Source of the DNA: Taiwanofungus camphoratus
Taxonomy: Eukaryota > Basidiomycota > Agaricomycetes > Polyporales > Taiwanofungaceae
NCBI GenBank assembly: GCA_003999685.1
Contig: CP021220.1
Coordinates: 3,472,001 to 3,536,000, forward strand
DNA length: 64,000 nt
Reading direction: 5' to 3'
The translations under genes were made by a program, and so were the position numbers. The notes below the pieces were generated by a model. It saw only the letters and a program-made list of their open reading frames with translations. It was not told the origin of the DNA and did not search any database. Positions 1 through 11,399 of the stretch are shown in pieces (the first letter of the stretch is position 1; each line of letters opens with the position of its first letter).

Positions 1-1099
1 TTTGGTGGATGCTCCGCCCTTTCGAGAGAATGCATCAAACGAGCCAGCTATCACAGGACTACCGATTAAGCTGTCCAGCTCCTCAATGTTGTTTGTCTCG
101 AAAAGCGTGGACAACCGACTGAGGGAACCTCGATCATCAATCAGGACCGGTCGCCGACGAAGGTGACGACTGATAGCTGGACTTCCTGGCTCAGAGTAGC
201 TTCTTGAATGGTCTGATACAATTGGCGCCGTACTCGGAGAAGAGGTGTGCTTCTGTATAGACGAGGAGTCCTTAGCAGGAAGCGGCGGAGGCATTTCTGT
301 CGCCGGTAATCTAAGCCTTGCCATCATACCTCTCATAGATGGTGGTTCCGTTTCGGGTCCCAGGATGAACTCATCCACGCCATCGTGTGGAGGTACAAGT
401 GGGCCGAAGACGGAAGAAGTGATGTCCTTCGTATCAGATTGTGAGGGTTGCGAAAACAGTCTAAAAAGTGGAGCCTACCAAGATTATTAGTGAACCTGCA
501 CCATAACATCCACTACAAAAACCACGAGCCTGATCTTCATCCAGCAATGGCATCCAATGATGACCATGACTCTCTCCGGCAGGTGTGGCAATATACGGAC
601 CACTGTGCTTAGTCGATAAGGAAGGATGATGGGCACGAGTAAGTTCATCAATAGATGTACGCGAGTTCTGGGTACCGCATGGCCTGTTTGCCACACGTTC
701 GGAGATCGCTTCTACATAGGCACTCGGTATCCAGCCCACTTCATAACCCCCAGGTCGCATGGCTGCCCACCATCCCTGCGAAGTGTGAGTATCACGTATC
801 AGATCTACGTTATCTGACGCACTTACAGATTCCTCCCTCTTGATGATCTCCAAGATTTCATTCTTTCTGAAGGATAGCTGGTCTGCATCCGCGGCCTCAT
901 AGTCATATAAACAGAGCACGTTGAAAGCATCGGGACTGAACGGTGTGTCCGACAATGTAGTTGCCGCGCTGACGTGTGTAGAGGAGAATGGAGAAGATGG
1001 GGAGCACAAGGACCTTCTGTGGCTAGTCGGGGACGAATCAATCCACAGGCGGGGAAGTGGGCCGCCGCGTCTAAGAGACTGGGCGCGTGGATGAGCCAT
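1..1099 (-). CDS. Probable Cdc25-type Ras guanine-nucleotide exchange factor, N-terminal part (SH3 domain)
   Basis: The gene reads leftward and leaves the window at base 1, so only the N-terminus is present. From the first ATG (1099) a basic Ser/Pro-rich lead of about 58 residues is followed by one SH3 domain (about residues 59-115), with the ALYDY-like VLCLYDYEA, LSFRKNEIL, GWWAAM and GWIPSAYV motifs. A 51-nt GT-AG intron (776-826) separates REES from GWWAAM; it is a multiple of three and lacks stops, so it reads through. A second intron lies near 470-530; its ends are not resolved. The frame then stays open to base 1 as a Ser-rich linker containing RRRPVLIDDRGSLSRL. SH3 followed by such a linker is the order I know from basidiomycete Cdc25 RasGEFs, which load Ras with GTP at the plasma membrane. 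The catalytic domain would lie outside the window, so another SH3 scaffold protein is not excluded. Confidence 0.7.
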
Positions 1100-2678
1100 G
1101 CCAGTGTCGTAGCGAGCGACTGGACCTAGCACGGGTATTGAAACCGCGGTTTACAACCAGCAAATGTGTTGAATGAGCCCGGGTTGATTCATGGGGAATG
1201 AAATACGATGGGGGTGCGCATCCTCGACCAGCGACGGGGGTAGCGCAAGATAACAAGACCAGGCCCAGTGATCATCCCCTGATAAATTCCATCGCTGTCT
1301 GTCCCTGCCCAGGATGCCTGTGTTAGCTGAGGAGCAACCATCAGATTTGAAGTTCGCTCAGTGGCCGCGACTCTTGACTACGGCCATTCTGGACCCCTCC
1401 TTCCATTTCCTTTCTGGGCGATTCGATAGAAAGAGACTCACACGCGCCCGGCTGACCTCGGAGGTACCGTAGTGGCACCTATGTAAGTGCACACTTGCTT
1501 ATAGTTGAGCGTGCGAGGCCGCACTGAGAACGACTTGAATCCGCATATGTCAAAGAGAGGAAAGTCCTCAAGGAGATAAATTCCATCTCGAATGTCATTC
1601 TCGAAATCTTCTCCTAGCAACGATCTATCATAAGCAACCACATGCAAGATGGGCTTCTGGGATCTACGGGCGCCAGGTACTGTAAAATATTGAGCACACT
1701 ATACATAGCAAGGACACATAGTCACCATCAAGCCCAATCCAGCAAACTATTTGTGCCGTTTACGACCTTCATCTACGCCACACAACGCGGCATAATATTG
1801 CGATATCGTCGTGTGGCATGAGTCGGGAGCGACAAGTCATCTCAGTAGATTGCCCACATCGTGACATCCGTGCATTCCTTTGCAGCGCGCCGAGGAACTG
1901 CCAGATCTAGTGGGATCGTTGAGTCAATGTTGATACAACTCTCCAAGCCAAGAGCTGCCAATGGCAATCGAGAGCAGAAGGCAGATGCATGGCGAAAGTA
2001 ACAGCAAAATCAGATTGCAGCCACAGATGCCAACCAGCTTCGGAAGACGGGATGAGCAATTAGCGACCAAGTGCGTGCACACGTTGGAATCCGATTCCCA
2101 TGCCGTACGAATACTCTGGCAATAACCTGCATGGTCATGGATGGGAAAGGACCTGGATTGAACATCGACAGGAAGATGCAATGTCCGCGTCATATCGGGA
2201 TGGATGCTGACGTTCATGCTGGGGAGGCGGGGAAAGGCACGGACCGACAAAGACAATGTATCGAAATTGATATGAAGAGGTATACCGTTTCGAGGTGCAT
2301 GGCGTGCCAAAGGTACAGAGGGAATGAAACTTTGAGCTGTACCAGTGAGACAGATTGCTGGAGAGGCGTTTTCCGACCGAGGGAAAACGGCAGCAGCTGT
2401 GCATCGGAACGGCCATTGGCCGTTCGAGTGACTTGTTGCTTCTACTTACGGTTCTTTCCACCTGTAAGATTTCGCAACAGCAACTCGAACGCAGTTGTGG
2501 GAGTGCAAGTCCAACAAGTGTGAGAGATGAGTACTAGTAGTAACGATTTCCGGCGGCCCGGGACCTGGAGATCTCAGTGCAGTGGCATCAGATCAAGCGC
2601 AGTAGTGCGTATTCTCAACTACGACAAGTTGTCCTGCCGGATTTCGATCGCAGGTTTAACATCAAGAGTAGTCGAGTG
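1100..2678. other. Intergenic, no convincing gene
   Basis: This is the divergent space between the SH3 protein and Ist1. It should hold both promoters. Apart from one possible minus-strand exon (listed separately) I see only short overlapping open frames. One minus-strand frame near 1924-2310 ends in a hydrophobic run but has no recognisable domain and no supporting splice pattern. Confidence 0.5.
1495..1679 (-). other. Possible orphan exon of an unrecognised gene
   Basis: On the minus strand an open stretch bounded by a plausible acceptor (TTTTACAG, ending at 1680) and a plausible donor (CAA then GTGTGC, at 1494) encodes about 60 residues with protein-like composition, including LHVVAYDRSLLGEDFEND and GIYLLEDFPLFDICGFKSF. 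I do not recognise the family. No flanking exon in phase was found, so it could be part of a gene whose other exons I missed, a remnant, or a chance open frame. Confidence 0.2.
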
Positions 2679-3874
2679 ATGGCACCGTGGGCTTCAGCAA
2701 AAGCGAAGGCAAGAAAATATATGCGCCTGGTGAATGTTTCCTGACGACTTGAAACAGGTCCAGCTTCGGTAGATCATAACCATCCACCGTCCGAGACGTA
2801 ACCGAGTCTTATTTACCGGGTTGCAGGTTGGGCGTGCAGAGGCTCCGTACGCTTCAGGAGAAGAAGGGGGCACAAGCTAAGGCCTCCAGGCGCGATATTG
2901 CCTTGTTGCTTGAGAAAGGCAAGGTAGAAACGGCCAGGGTCAAGGTGGAGAACAGTGCGTGTCTTGGACGCTGACTCCGGCGGAGCTGTCTGACCATATC
3001 ATCAGTCATTCATGAGGACATATATGTCGAACTACTAGAACTACTAGAACTCTATTGTGAATTATTACTTGCACGTTTTGCGCTATTAGATCAGAGGTGA
3101 GCGAATTCTGAACCTCTCCTGTTTACTTCAGTCTGATAATTATCTCAGCGCACGAGAGCCCGACCCTGGCGTGATCGAGGGTGTTTGCAGTATAATTTAT
3201 GCTGCACCTCGGACAGAGCTGAGAGGTGTGTCCCCTTGGTTCCTATGCATCATTATGTACCTTATTAACGCATCATACGAAGAGCTATATGTATTGCGAG
3301 ACATGCTCATGCACAAGTACGGTCGTGAATTTTCTGTCGCTGTGATGGAGAATCGCGACGACTGCGTCAGCGAACGCGTAAGCTCTGATAAATTGTATCG
3401 TCCTCGTGGATTGACTCCACGTCTCGTTTTGTCAGATCACGCGGAAATTGGTTATCACCACTCCGCCAGATTCGTTGGTGGACGCATACCTCACGGAGAT
3501 TGCGAAGGGATATGGTGTCGATTGGTCGCCGCCTGGGGCACCAAAACCTAACGACGATGGCGATGATGGTGGCGGAGTTAGGGTAAGCCACCTAAGGTGG
3601 CCATCCGGGTCATACAACTTGCTAAAAGAATCACCAGGAATCTGTCAGCGAGAAGAAGGCAATTGAACCAGCCTTGCCAGTGGACGCCACCGTCATATCG
3701 GCGGAAGCAAGGAGCGCAGGGGTAAGGACGCCTCAGCTACCTGATATACCTCCGACGGAGTCTGAAGAGACAGGCGTGGACGAAAAGCTTGATCAGTCCT
3801 CCAAAGGCCCTTCTCCGCCCGAAGACGAGTTCGAGGCTCTTGCAAAACGATTTGATGCTTTGAAGAAACGCTAA
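2679..3874 (+). CDS. IST1: Ist1 family, regulator of Vps4 in the ESCRT-III pathway
   Basis: This is the ESCRT-III-like protein that controls the AAA-ATPase Vps4 during multivesicular body formation on endosomes. The spliced protein is about 270 residues. The helical Ist1 core is clear: RLRTLQEKKGAQAKASRRD, then IALLLEKGKVETARVKVEN, ELLELLELYCELLLARF and ELYVLRDMLMHKYGREF. An acidic, Pro-rich linker follows, and the C-terminus ends ALAKRFDALKKR, which fits a MIM1 motif that binds the Vps4 MIT domain. Introns separate VEN/IIHED, LLDQ/ARE, TELR/ELY, VSER/ITRK and GGVR/ESVSE. The start chosen is MAPWASAKAK at 2679, which matches the family's MPPW-type start. The first intron (donor about 2730, acceptor 2826 or 2839) does not join cleanly in phase with the conserved GVQRL, so that junction is uncertain. 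Confidence 0.9.
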
Positions 3875-6800
3875 TACTCGGCGATGACCTTACCATGATT
3901 ATCAGTTTATTCTCCATCCCTTGCGTCAGCACCGCATCGGCGATACGCTCATCTGTGTCAGGGAAGAGAATAATCTTTTCCTATACTCTGCCCAGCCTTT
4001 TTTCTACTTTCATATAAGCCATGAGAGGTTATCGGAAGATGCGTGGCCTGCACAATCCAGTGCTGCGACATACACACGGCTAAAAGATCCGACCGGTGTG
4101 GTGATAAGTGTCAACGCTCGTACCGAGGTCGACGGCATACCCTGACACTTGCACTCTTTTTGCATGATGCGAATATGTGACAAGATCTAGATTTGAGTTG
4201 TATAAAATTGTCTCAGCCAGCGATCGGTGTTGTCCTTCAGCCTTCATCAGAGAACTGAGCTGGTGTTCAGTTTCTTACCGATACTCCCCGACCGGGGAAA
4301 GACATTCAAGGTCACGCATCCCTGAGATTATCATCCGGATCACCACCACCAGGCGTCCAAAAGCGGACAAAGCATTGCGCGATAGACAAACGGGCACCCC
4401 GAGCCCAAACAAAATAGGCCTTCCTGATTGCCTCGTTGATGCCTCATGTTAAGATTACAGGTCTCAGGCGTGCTGTGCTTTTGTGGTAGACGACTAAGGA
4501 GTGAAAGCTATCTACTTCACGGTCAAAAGTCAAATTGTCACAATCACGTGCCCGTCACGCGCACGTCTGTCTCCTTGCACCAACACCTCATTGCTCGGGG
4601 GGCGAGTAAAGCAATCGAGGGTCGGAAAGATGGTCCGTTGAACACTCGCGGGTATTTGTTCTGAGGTTGGGATTGTGAGCAACTCGCCCGGCGCGTCGGC
4701 GCTCATGTCTTATCACAACTGTGTTACTAATCTTCGATGCTCAGCACCCTGAGAACACATCTCGTTCATGTTGCTGACATGAGATTTACTGCAAAGGGAC
4801 TATATAAATATGACAATTCGGAACAATATATATGTGCTTGTACAGGGATTATTTAATAAGACAAAGAACAGCGTATGCGGCTTACCTTAAATTCATCGAG
4901 CAGGGCCTGCCCCGATGATTCATGAAGACTGTTCGCCGATGTAATATCCTGCTGTCACGTCTGCAGTGAGTGCGGCGCCTTCATCATTAAGAGTGACTCT
5001 CTTCTCCCGCGCAGTGCTCACTAAGCTCATCAGCGAGTGTCAAAAGCCGGCGGAGATACTTTTATCACAATGAATAAGTCTATAGAGCCACTGTAACCGC
5101 ACGCGGTGCACTCACCGACACTCTCATGATCCAAGGCAGTGGCATCGTAACCTGCTCCGAAAGGGACCATGCTATGTTGTTCGTTCGAAACATCGTGCAC
5201 CAGGTGCGTAAGAAAACCAAATACTCATAGCGTGGCCTAGAATAGGCTGGCCAGTACTAGTACCGCATGCATGGAAGGTTGGTAGAATCGGATACTGCCG
5301 GCAGTATTGAACAGATAGGACAATTCAGTGGTAATTGATTCGGATCAGAGACGATGGATACTTCTGAACGACATCTGTCAGGCCGCGAACAACATGTTGT
5401 AGCTCTCTAATCATAGTACGAGCAAGCGTATTATCTCAATTCCTTCTTCGCGACCCACAAAGAGGCCCGTCGATGATTTGCACAGACATGTTTTGCCGAC
5501 TCGTGTGGGATTCACCCTAGTTGGATATGGCTGCGCAAACGTCAAAGTCGAAGTAACAACTGAAGTATGCGGCGAAAGGGTGGAGAATACTGATCTGCAG
5601 AATAAGATCGTATATGTGAAACCGGACACGCAAGTCGTCATCCAGAACCGCGGTGGTAGGAGCTGCACAAAACCGGAATGCTTCGAATCCGAGCAGACAA
5701 TGCAGAACCAGCGGAGTTGACACGCAGATGAGACCTTTCATACCACTTCAGATGGATGAAGGTCGGTGGGAGGGAACAAAGGCCACCGTCACCTAAGTGA
5801 TTGTCGTCAGAACGGAACAATGTCCCGACAACCAGATTGGGGTCCTTCCCCGCTTCTTCGGACCGTGAAGCAGGTTGATAGAAAAACGAGAATGTGTGCA
5901 AGTGTCAGTATGCTGCGCACAGGAGAATGTCAGATCGCCGCCCTGCCGAGGGAGTTCACAGCTAAGCTCAGGTGTCTCCTCGGCAGCACTCGGAGGAAGA
6001 GATGATGTTGGCCCCAAATATTGCAACAGGTATTTGAGAAGCAAGATGTCATGCGATACTTACTGCCACATCGGAGAAAGCAGGGTATAAGCGTCCAGAT
6101 TCAGGAAGTGTATCGTCTTACCGGTCATCGGCTAAATAGTTCTGCAGCGGAAGCACGAACCTCTTAAACGTGTGGGGTGGCTTGTAATTGAACCGTAGGG
6201 CAGGAATGAGGTGGACCAGATAGGGAGCAACAAGAGGGTCCAGAAGATGGGTGCAGAAGTAAAGGTGACAGATTCAGGGCGGGCCACAGCCTGCGGTAGA
6301 TAAATGACCGAAGCTTGATCCCGAGCTGGTCGCGGAGAACATCCTGGTACGGAATTAGAAATGACACGCCCAGCTTGTGATCCGGACGAATTAGGCGATC
6401 GCAGATCCTCCGGCATTCACACTTGATAGGTGGTATTCATTCGTTCCTAGGTATCATGAGAGTGTGGTTACCAGAGTGCGGCCAGAATCGTTCTGGTGCT
6501 CAGGCGCAGACGCATAGACGGAGCTCCATAGGATTAGCTTTGAATCTTGGCACTTTCAGATAAGAGAACACGTGCTAGGTGGACGTGTGGACTTCAGAGC
6601 AGGCCCTGTCCTACGTTGACGCCAGAGGTAAATTAACGCAAACATCGAAGAAAAATGGCCGTTCCGCAGAGCACAAAGACTTGACGGTGACCTTGCGCAT
6701 TCTTGTTCAGCTATTCTGATACGTGGTCGACCCCGCGCCAGAAGAATCCGGTCCCGCAAACTTAATCGGTAAGCCAATGGGAGGGCGGAACAACTGCCGT

Positions 6801-7571
6801 GATATGAGTATCAGCAGACTCCGTCTGTACGTGGAGAATTGTGGAATGTACCAGAGTAAGGGTAGGTGTTCTAGCCGGTATTTCTAGGAAATTTTGAGCG
6901 CTGAACTCGTGGTAGGGGCGGAAACAATGACGGGCGTGGAATCACATTGTGAACGTAGGTATGATTAACGCAGAGGACCACTGTTTCTCCTCAGGATGAG
7001 CGCATGAAGAATGGAAGGTTTTCGTGAGCATCCAGCAGAGTGCTCGGGAACACGTGAGAGGAGGACACCTGAGAACACCACCAGCGTCCGATGTGCATGG
7101 TCTCGGCCAGCGAGAAGGGTCGGATGTTGGGAACGGATATCGGTGTACGGATGGGTTGGCTACTCGGACCGCAGACCAGATAGCCGTTGAACAGTGCCAG
7201 TGGGGCATGGGGCTGCTAGGACTATTAGGTGTGGCATGCATACGACGGTAAGAAGGGCGGCTGAGGACTGGTATAGATTCGCAGCTACCATTTGGCTGGG
7301 AAGGAAGAAATCGAAGTGTATTTATTCAAGTTGGCAGTCGGCAAGTGCGAACAGGTGCGAACACTGCAGACACGGGCCATCAGCTGGTCGGGACACGGAG
7401 ATGAGGGGCAGCCAATGGGAACACGGCTTCGGGCGGGCGCTCCATGCACGTGACATCCGATTCTTGCGGATGTCGGTTGCAGCGCGATGCTCCGCCGCTC
7501 GCAGGATGGACCCTCCATAAGTCTATAAATTGGACCCTTTACCGTGACTTGAACCCATAAAGCTTTACCGC
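3875..7571. other. Gene-poor 3.7-kb tract
   Basis: I found no complete recognisable gene. There is a TATA-like string (TATATAAATA) at 4801-4810 with no obvious gene after it. Minus-strand stretches between about 6.1 and 7.2 kb look coding in composition but change frame (see the separate entry and finding). The rest holds only short overlapping frames. No transposase, integrase or polymerase motif and no clear terminal or tandem repeat was seen by eye. The right end includes the methyltransferase promoter. Confidence 0.45.
7069..7215 (-). other. Coding-like exon of an unrecognised minus-strand gene or remnant
   Basis: Bounded by an acceptor (TAG or CAG at 7213-7218) and a GTGTCC donor at 7068, this 49-codon stretch includes APLALFNGYLVCGPSS, QPIRTPISVPNIRPFSL and AETMHIGRWW. 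The composition is much more protein-like than the surrounding shadows. One continuation of the same frame meets a stop. A second, spliced path reaches a stretch with FLEIPARTPTLTLVHST near 6.85 kb. Further left, YLVHLIPALRFNYKPPH near 6.2 kb also looks coding. I recognise no family and could not assemble one continuous model, so this may be a decayed gene. Confidence 0.25.
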
Positions 7572-9139
7572 ATGCTCGCTTCCTTGTCTCCATCCACATC
7601 TCAGTCCATGCGCACCACCCTTTCTGCACACACCATGTCTCCTCCCCCCCTGGACACCTCCGATGACCAGAGCGACACATGCTCCATGATGTCCGGCTCG
7701 ACGCGCTTCGCACCCAGTGCCGCCAGTTCCGCAACCTCTTACGATTGGGAAATGCGATCAGCATCCCCGGCACCGTCCGTATACTCCGTGACCAGTTCTA
7801 TACGTGCCGCAGCCTACAGACACGAATACGGGAGGGGCATCAACAACTACTCCGAGGTCTATCGCCTACCAGCAGATGACGAGGAGTTCCAGCGCCTCGG
7901 TATGTCGCTGGCCGTCATGATGCTTCCGACTCTTAACCACTTTCTCCTCAAGACATGCAACACCTTTTGTTTTCTGAAGTCATGGGCAAGTATCCGCCAT
8001 TGCTACCACAGATTTTGGCAGACGATACACCGGGAGAGACCAAGACCTGTGTTGATCTCGGTTGCGGAAGTGGTAGCTGGTAAGCGACTTCCATTCAATA
8101 CAAGTTGTCACGCCTGACGTCGGACCCCCAAACCGCAGGATCCTTGACCTCGCAAGAGACTTCCCCCACTGCAGCGCTGTCGCTGTCGACCTCGTCCCCA
8201 TGCAGGTCTTGTGAGTAAACGTCCTCGTGCGTCGTGTCGTTTGATTGACATGTCGTTTCCCACTTGGAAGGAACATGCCTCCGAATTGCAGGTAAGACCT
8301 CACGCAGCCTTCTTCCATCTCTCTTGAGACTTATCCATTTACCAACAGGAGCGAAGTAGACGACATTAATCTCGGCTTGCAGCACTTTTACGGCGACTTC
8401 AACGTTGTCCATTCCCGTTTGATATCGTCTGGGGTGAGTTGTTTTGAGTTTAGCTAGACGTAGGTCTCGGCTCCGTTGCCATGTGGCCGGATCTGACTGA
8501 TCGAATCTCGCGCAATCTCCGTCCCTGATCTCAATTTCCTCATTTGCTCATCTACGCTTATATCTCAGATCCGTGATTTCCATGGCCTCATCGATCAGAT
8601 GTCTTTAGCGTTACGTCCTGGCGGCCTCGTCGACACCTTTGAGTTCGACTTTCGTGTCTACAGTCTTGATAAGAAGCCTTTTCTGAGTGACAACGAAGGC
8701 CCTTGGCTCGCACGGTGGATGAACCATTGCCATGTCGCTGTACAGCGCAGCGGAGGCGAGCCAGATGCAGCCAATTATCTGTACCGATGGATCCGTGATC
8801 ACCCTGCGTTTGAGAACGTTGTCTATCGCGAATTTTGGCTCCCTACATCGCCGTGGAAGAAGGGTAACGATCCAGAGAGCCAACGTCACAACCGCATCGC
8901 GCACATATTCAGGGAAGACGTCTTAGTGAGTGTTGAGTGATCCGCGGTCAACACGTCCCTCATGGTGCTATCACTGCCAGGCATTCCTGTTGTCCGGTCG
9001 TACTCTTCTTCTGGGAAGCGGCTTCCCTGAACCTCTCGTAGACCAACTTCAGGAAAATGCGCGCGTCGAGCTATTGGAAGCCCGGACTCCTACGTATATT
9101 CGGGTCGAGACGGTGTATGCTCTCAAGAAGCGTGATTAG
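7572..9139 (+). CDS. SAM-dependent methyltransferase, LaeA-like basidiomycete family
   Basis: The spliced protein is about 380 residues. A Ser/Thr-rich N-terminus (about 75 residues) leads to the family motif NNYSEVYRLPADDEE, then motif I VDLGCGSGSW (the SAM-binding glycine loop), the acidic strand end VAVDLVP, RSEVDDINLGLQHFYG, a substrate-side region with ALRPGGLVDTFEFDFR, and a C-terminal strand TYIRVETVYALKKR. Six introns fit in phase: the first is 7900-7952, and a 21-nt micro-exon (8271-8291, encoding NMPPNC) sits between two others. The family is widely expanded in Agaricomycetes and its substrates are mostly unknown. The resemblance to the regulator LaeA is general, and no secondary-metabolism gene lies nearby. 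ATG 7572 opens the frame; a later in-frame ATG is possible. Confidence 0.88.
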
Positions 9140-11399
9140 TCTTGTTCACAAAAGTTTTTCGCTCGCATCGTACATTAATGTCGTATAGTCACATTGCTGT
9201 ATCCCCATTGTTCGTATATCATTATCGTCATTGACAATATAATTTTACATCACTCTGTTTCTTTTGACGATCCGCCCAAGCGCTGTCAAGTTGAGCGGAC
9301 AGAGTTAGTGAATTGCTGAATGCGTCCAACAATAATTCGAAATATGTGCGGCAAGCGTTCTCCCGCCAGCAGGCAAGCATGTACGTTGCATATGATCTCT
9401 GCTCATGTCACAAGTGGAGACTTGAAAGGATCTGAAATGGTAAAAATGAACATGATACGAGTGTCTACCGGCATCGTTGCGTGAGAGTTCACTTCAAACT
9501 TTTTGCGCCGAGAAATAAGTCAGGACTATAAATTGTATAACCATATGAGTGCTATTGATTCAAATATGTAATATTTTCCCTACAACCTGTTTTTATTCGG
9601 CGCTCACAACTTCTCCCGCAATTGATATAATGCATACTCAATTGGATGCGGGACCCGCACGACTTGGTATCAGCAACTATCAACTGGCTAAGACATGTCC
9701 CGAGAGTGGAATGGACCGAGGAAATCCCACCAAACCAAGAGTAATCAATGTGTCGCCAGTTGTGCTGATGGTGACAAATCGCCTATGGTACGGAGATTAC
9801 AAGCAAGATCGTCAGCGTTCATGGCTGGCCGTGCTATCATCGGCTGCGCCCACGAACCGTGATCCGGCGCTTGTTTGCGAGGACGAACTGTCCCACTGGC
9901 GGATTTAAAGCGTCTGTTGACCATGAACTTGTTCTTGCCCGTCATTTTCCGAACCTTCAGCCATCCGATGGCTTTCGCAATTCAGTGGAGTTTCTGCATT
10001 TCTATATTCCTCCATGCATCTCATGGGGACAGAAGGAGGACGCATCATGCCGAGAAAGCAGGGCTCAGGCCCAAATTTTGTAGTGCAATTGAAGGGGTGC
10101 CACCCTCAGCTTGCGCTTTTGCGGAATTTCTCGCAGGCATGAGCGTTGACTAAGCGCGGGGATCAGGTTCGATATCACCTTCCCTCGAGGACTATATAAA
10201 GGTATGCGGTAAGAATCCCAGTGACGACTACCGGTACGCCGCGTAAGGAACCTCCCAAGTCAACATCATAAAGCAGGGCGTACCTTGTCCTTTCACAATG
10301 CCAACATTGCCAATATTTGGGTGACCGATAAGAACGTCTGGATCATGATCGTGAGCATTGTTGATGAAGCGAACAAACTCGAGATAAACTGCAGACTCGA
10401 GTTATTATTAGAGTTTAGATAGACAGTGCAGGCTGTTGTACGTTGGAGGCCTTGTAGGGATTGCGCAGTATGATACCACCTGTCGCGAAGCATACGAACT
10501 GAGTGGACGGAAAATCTTAAGTCTGAGTCTGAACAGCTCCTATGTCGGTGACGAGGGTCAGTAGCCTAACAGCTGATACTTGAGCATGTAGCTGCAGTAG
10601 AACTCAGCGATTTTGCTGTAGGTCAGCTGTTTACAATCACGTGCAGGCCTTTGGTGGATACTCTGAAGTCTCCAGGCAGCTACTGGTAGGTGCTGCTTAA
10701 GTATTCGTTAGCGGAGAACGCAGTGTTTTGAATGGAGGTACTTTGTGAATTTGCTTCTTGAGCGTGTTTGAGAGGGACAGAGTCTGAGCATTGTGAGCAG
10801 TGATTCCGGCATCTTCCGAGCAGCAGAGATTCTGACACTAGTAAAAAATGTTATCATGAAGCTTTGGACACAATAATTGGATTCCCTATGGTGCTGCAAC
10901 TGTATCGAATGCGGCCAGTCTTTGACTGAGGGTGTACAGCGCGTCCAATCCGCTCACCGTCATTCATTGTCGCAGGATTTGCTCGAGACTCGAAGCAGTG
11001 TATCCAGATATCAGCGACCAAATTTCTCTGCAACCAACTTCACCTCCGTGCATCTTAAAATGCGCGGCAAATGTTGCGTTCGAGAATCTGAGCTCTAGGC
11101 GCGTGCCAATTCGAGTGGGCGCAGCATCGCCGATCAGGGATAAGGAACCCATAGATGACCACATTTAGAAATATACTATTTCGAGCATATTCGGTTTGCT
11201 GAAATCCAATCTCCTTCGTGTACAGCCAAGTGTGTTAAGATAAAGATTGAACGGAGTGAAACGAGTGTAGTGACCAGCATCAACGAGCAGAATAATACAA
11301 AAAAAGCCGACTGTAGGTAGAGTCTTCGGGAGAAAATAGCTGAATTCATAGGCTCAGAAGACCCTCTTCAGCTGTAGAATCCTGGCAAGTTCTTGATAG
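9140..11399. other. Gene-poor 2.3-kb tract
   Basis: AT-rich sequence follows the methyltransferase stop to about 9.6 kb. A TATA-like TATATAAA lies at 10193-10200 with no clear gene downstream. Short open frames on both strands (for example plus 9549-9908, minus 10964-11164) carry no domain I can name and no consistent intron phase. I see no RNA gene. Confidence 0.45.

Noticed and set aside
5676-5700. TTCGAATCC string resembling a tRNA B box
   Set aside because: The flanking bases cannot form the T-stem and there is no A box or acceptor stem around it.
7572-9139. Idea that the LaeA-like methyltransferase signals a secondary-metabolite cluster
   Set aside because: No synthase, P450, transporter or oxidoreductase gene lies within reach; the flanks are empty or housekeeping.
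10964-11164. Minus-strand frame with LSLIGDAAPTRIG, recalling an FAD-monooxygenase GD motif
   Set aside because: The rest of the motif (His/Pro and the following Gly-rich helix) is missing and no neighbouring exon supports it.
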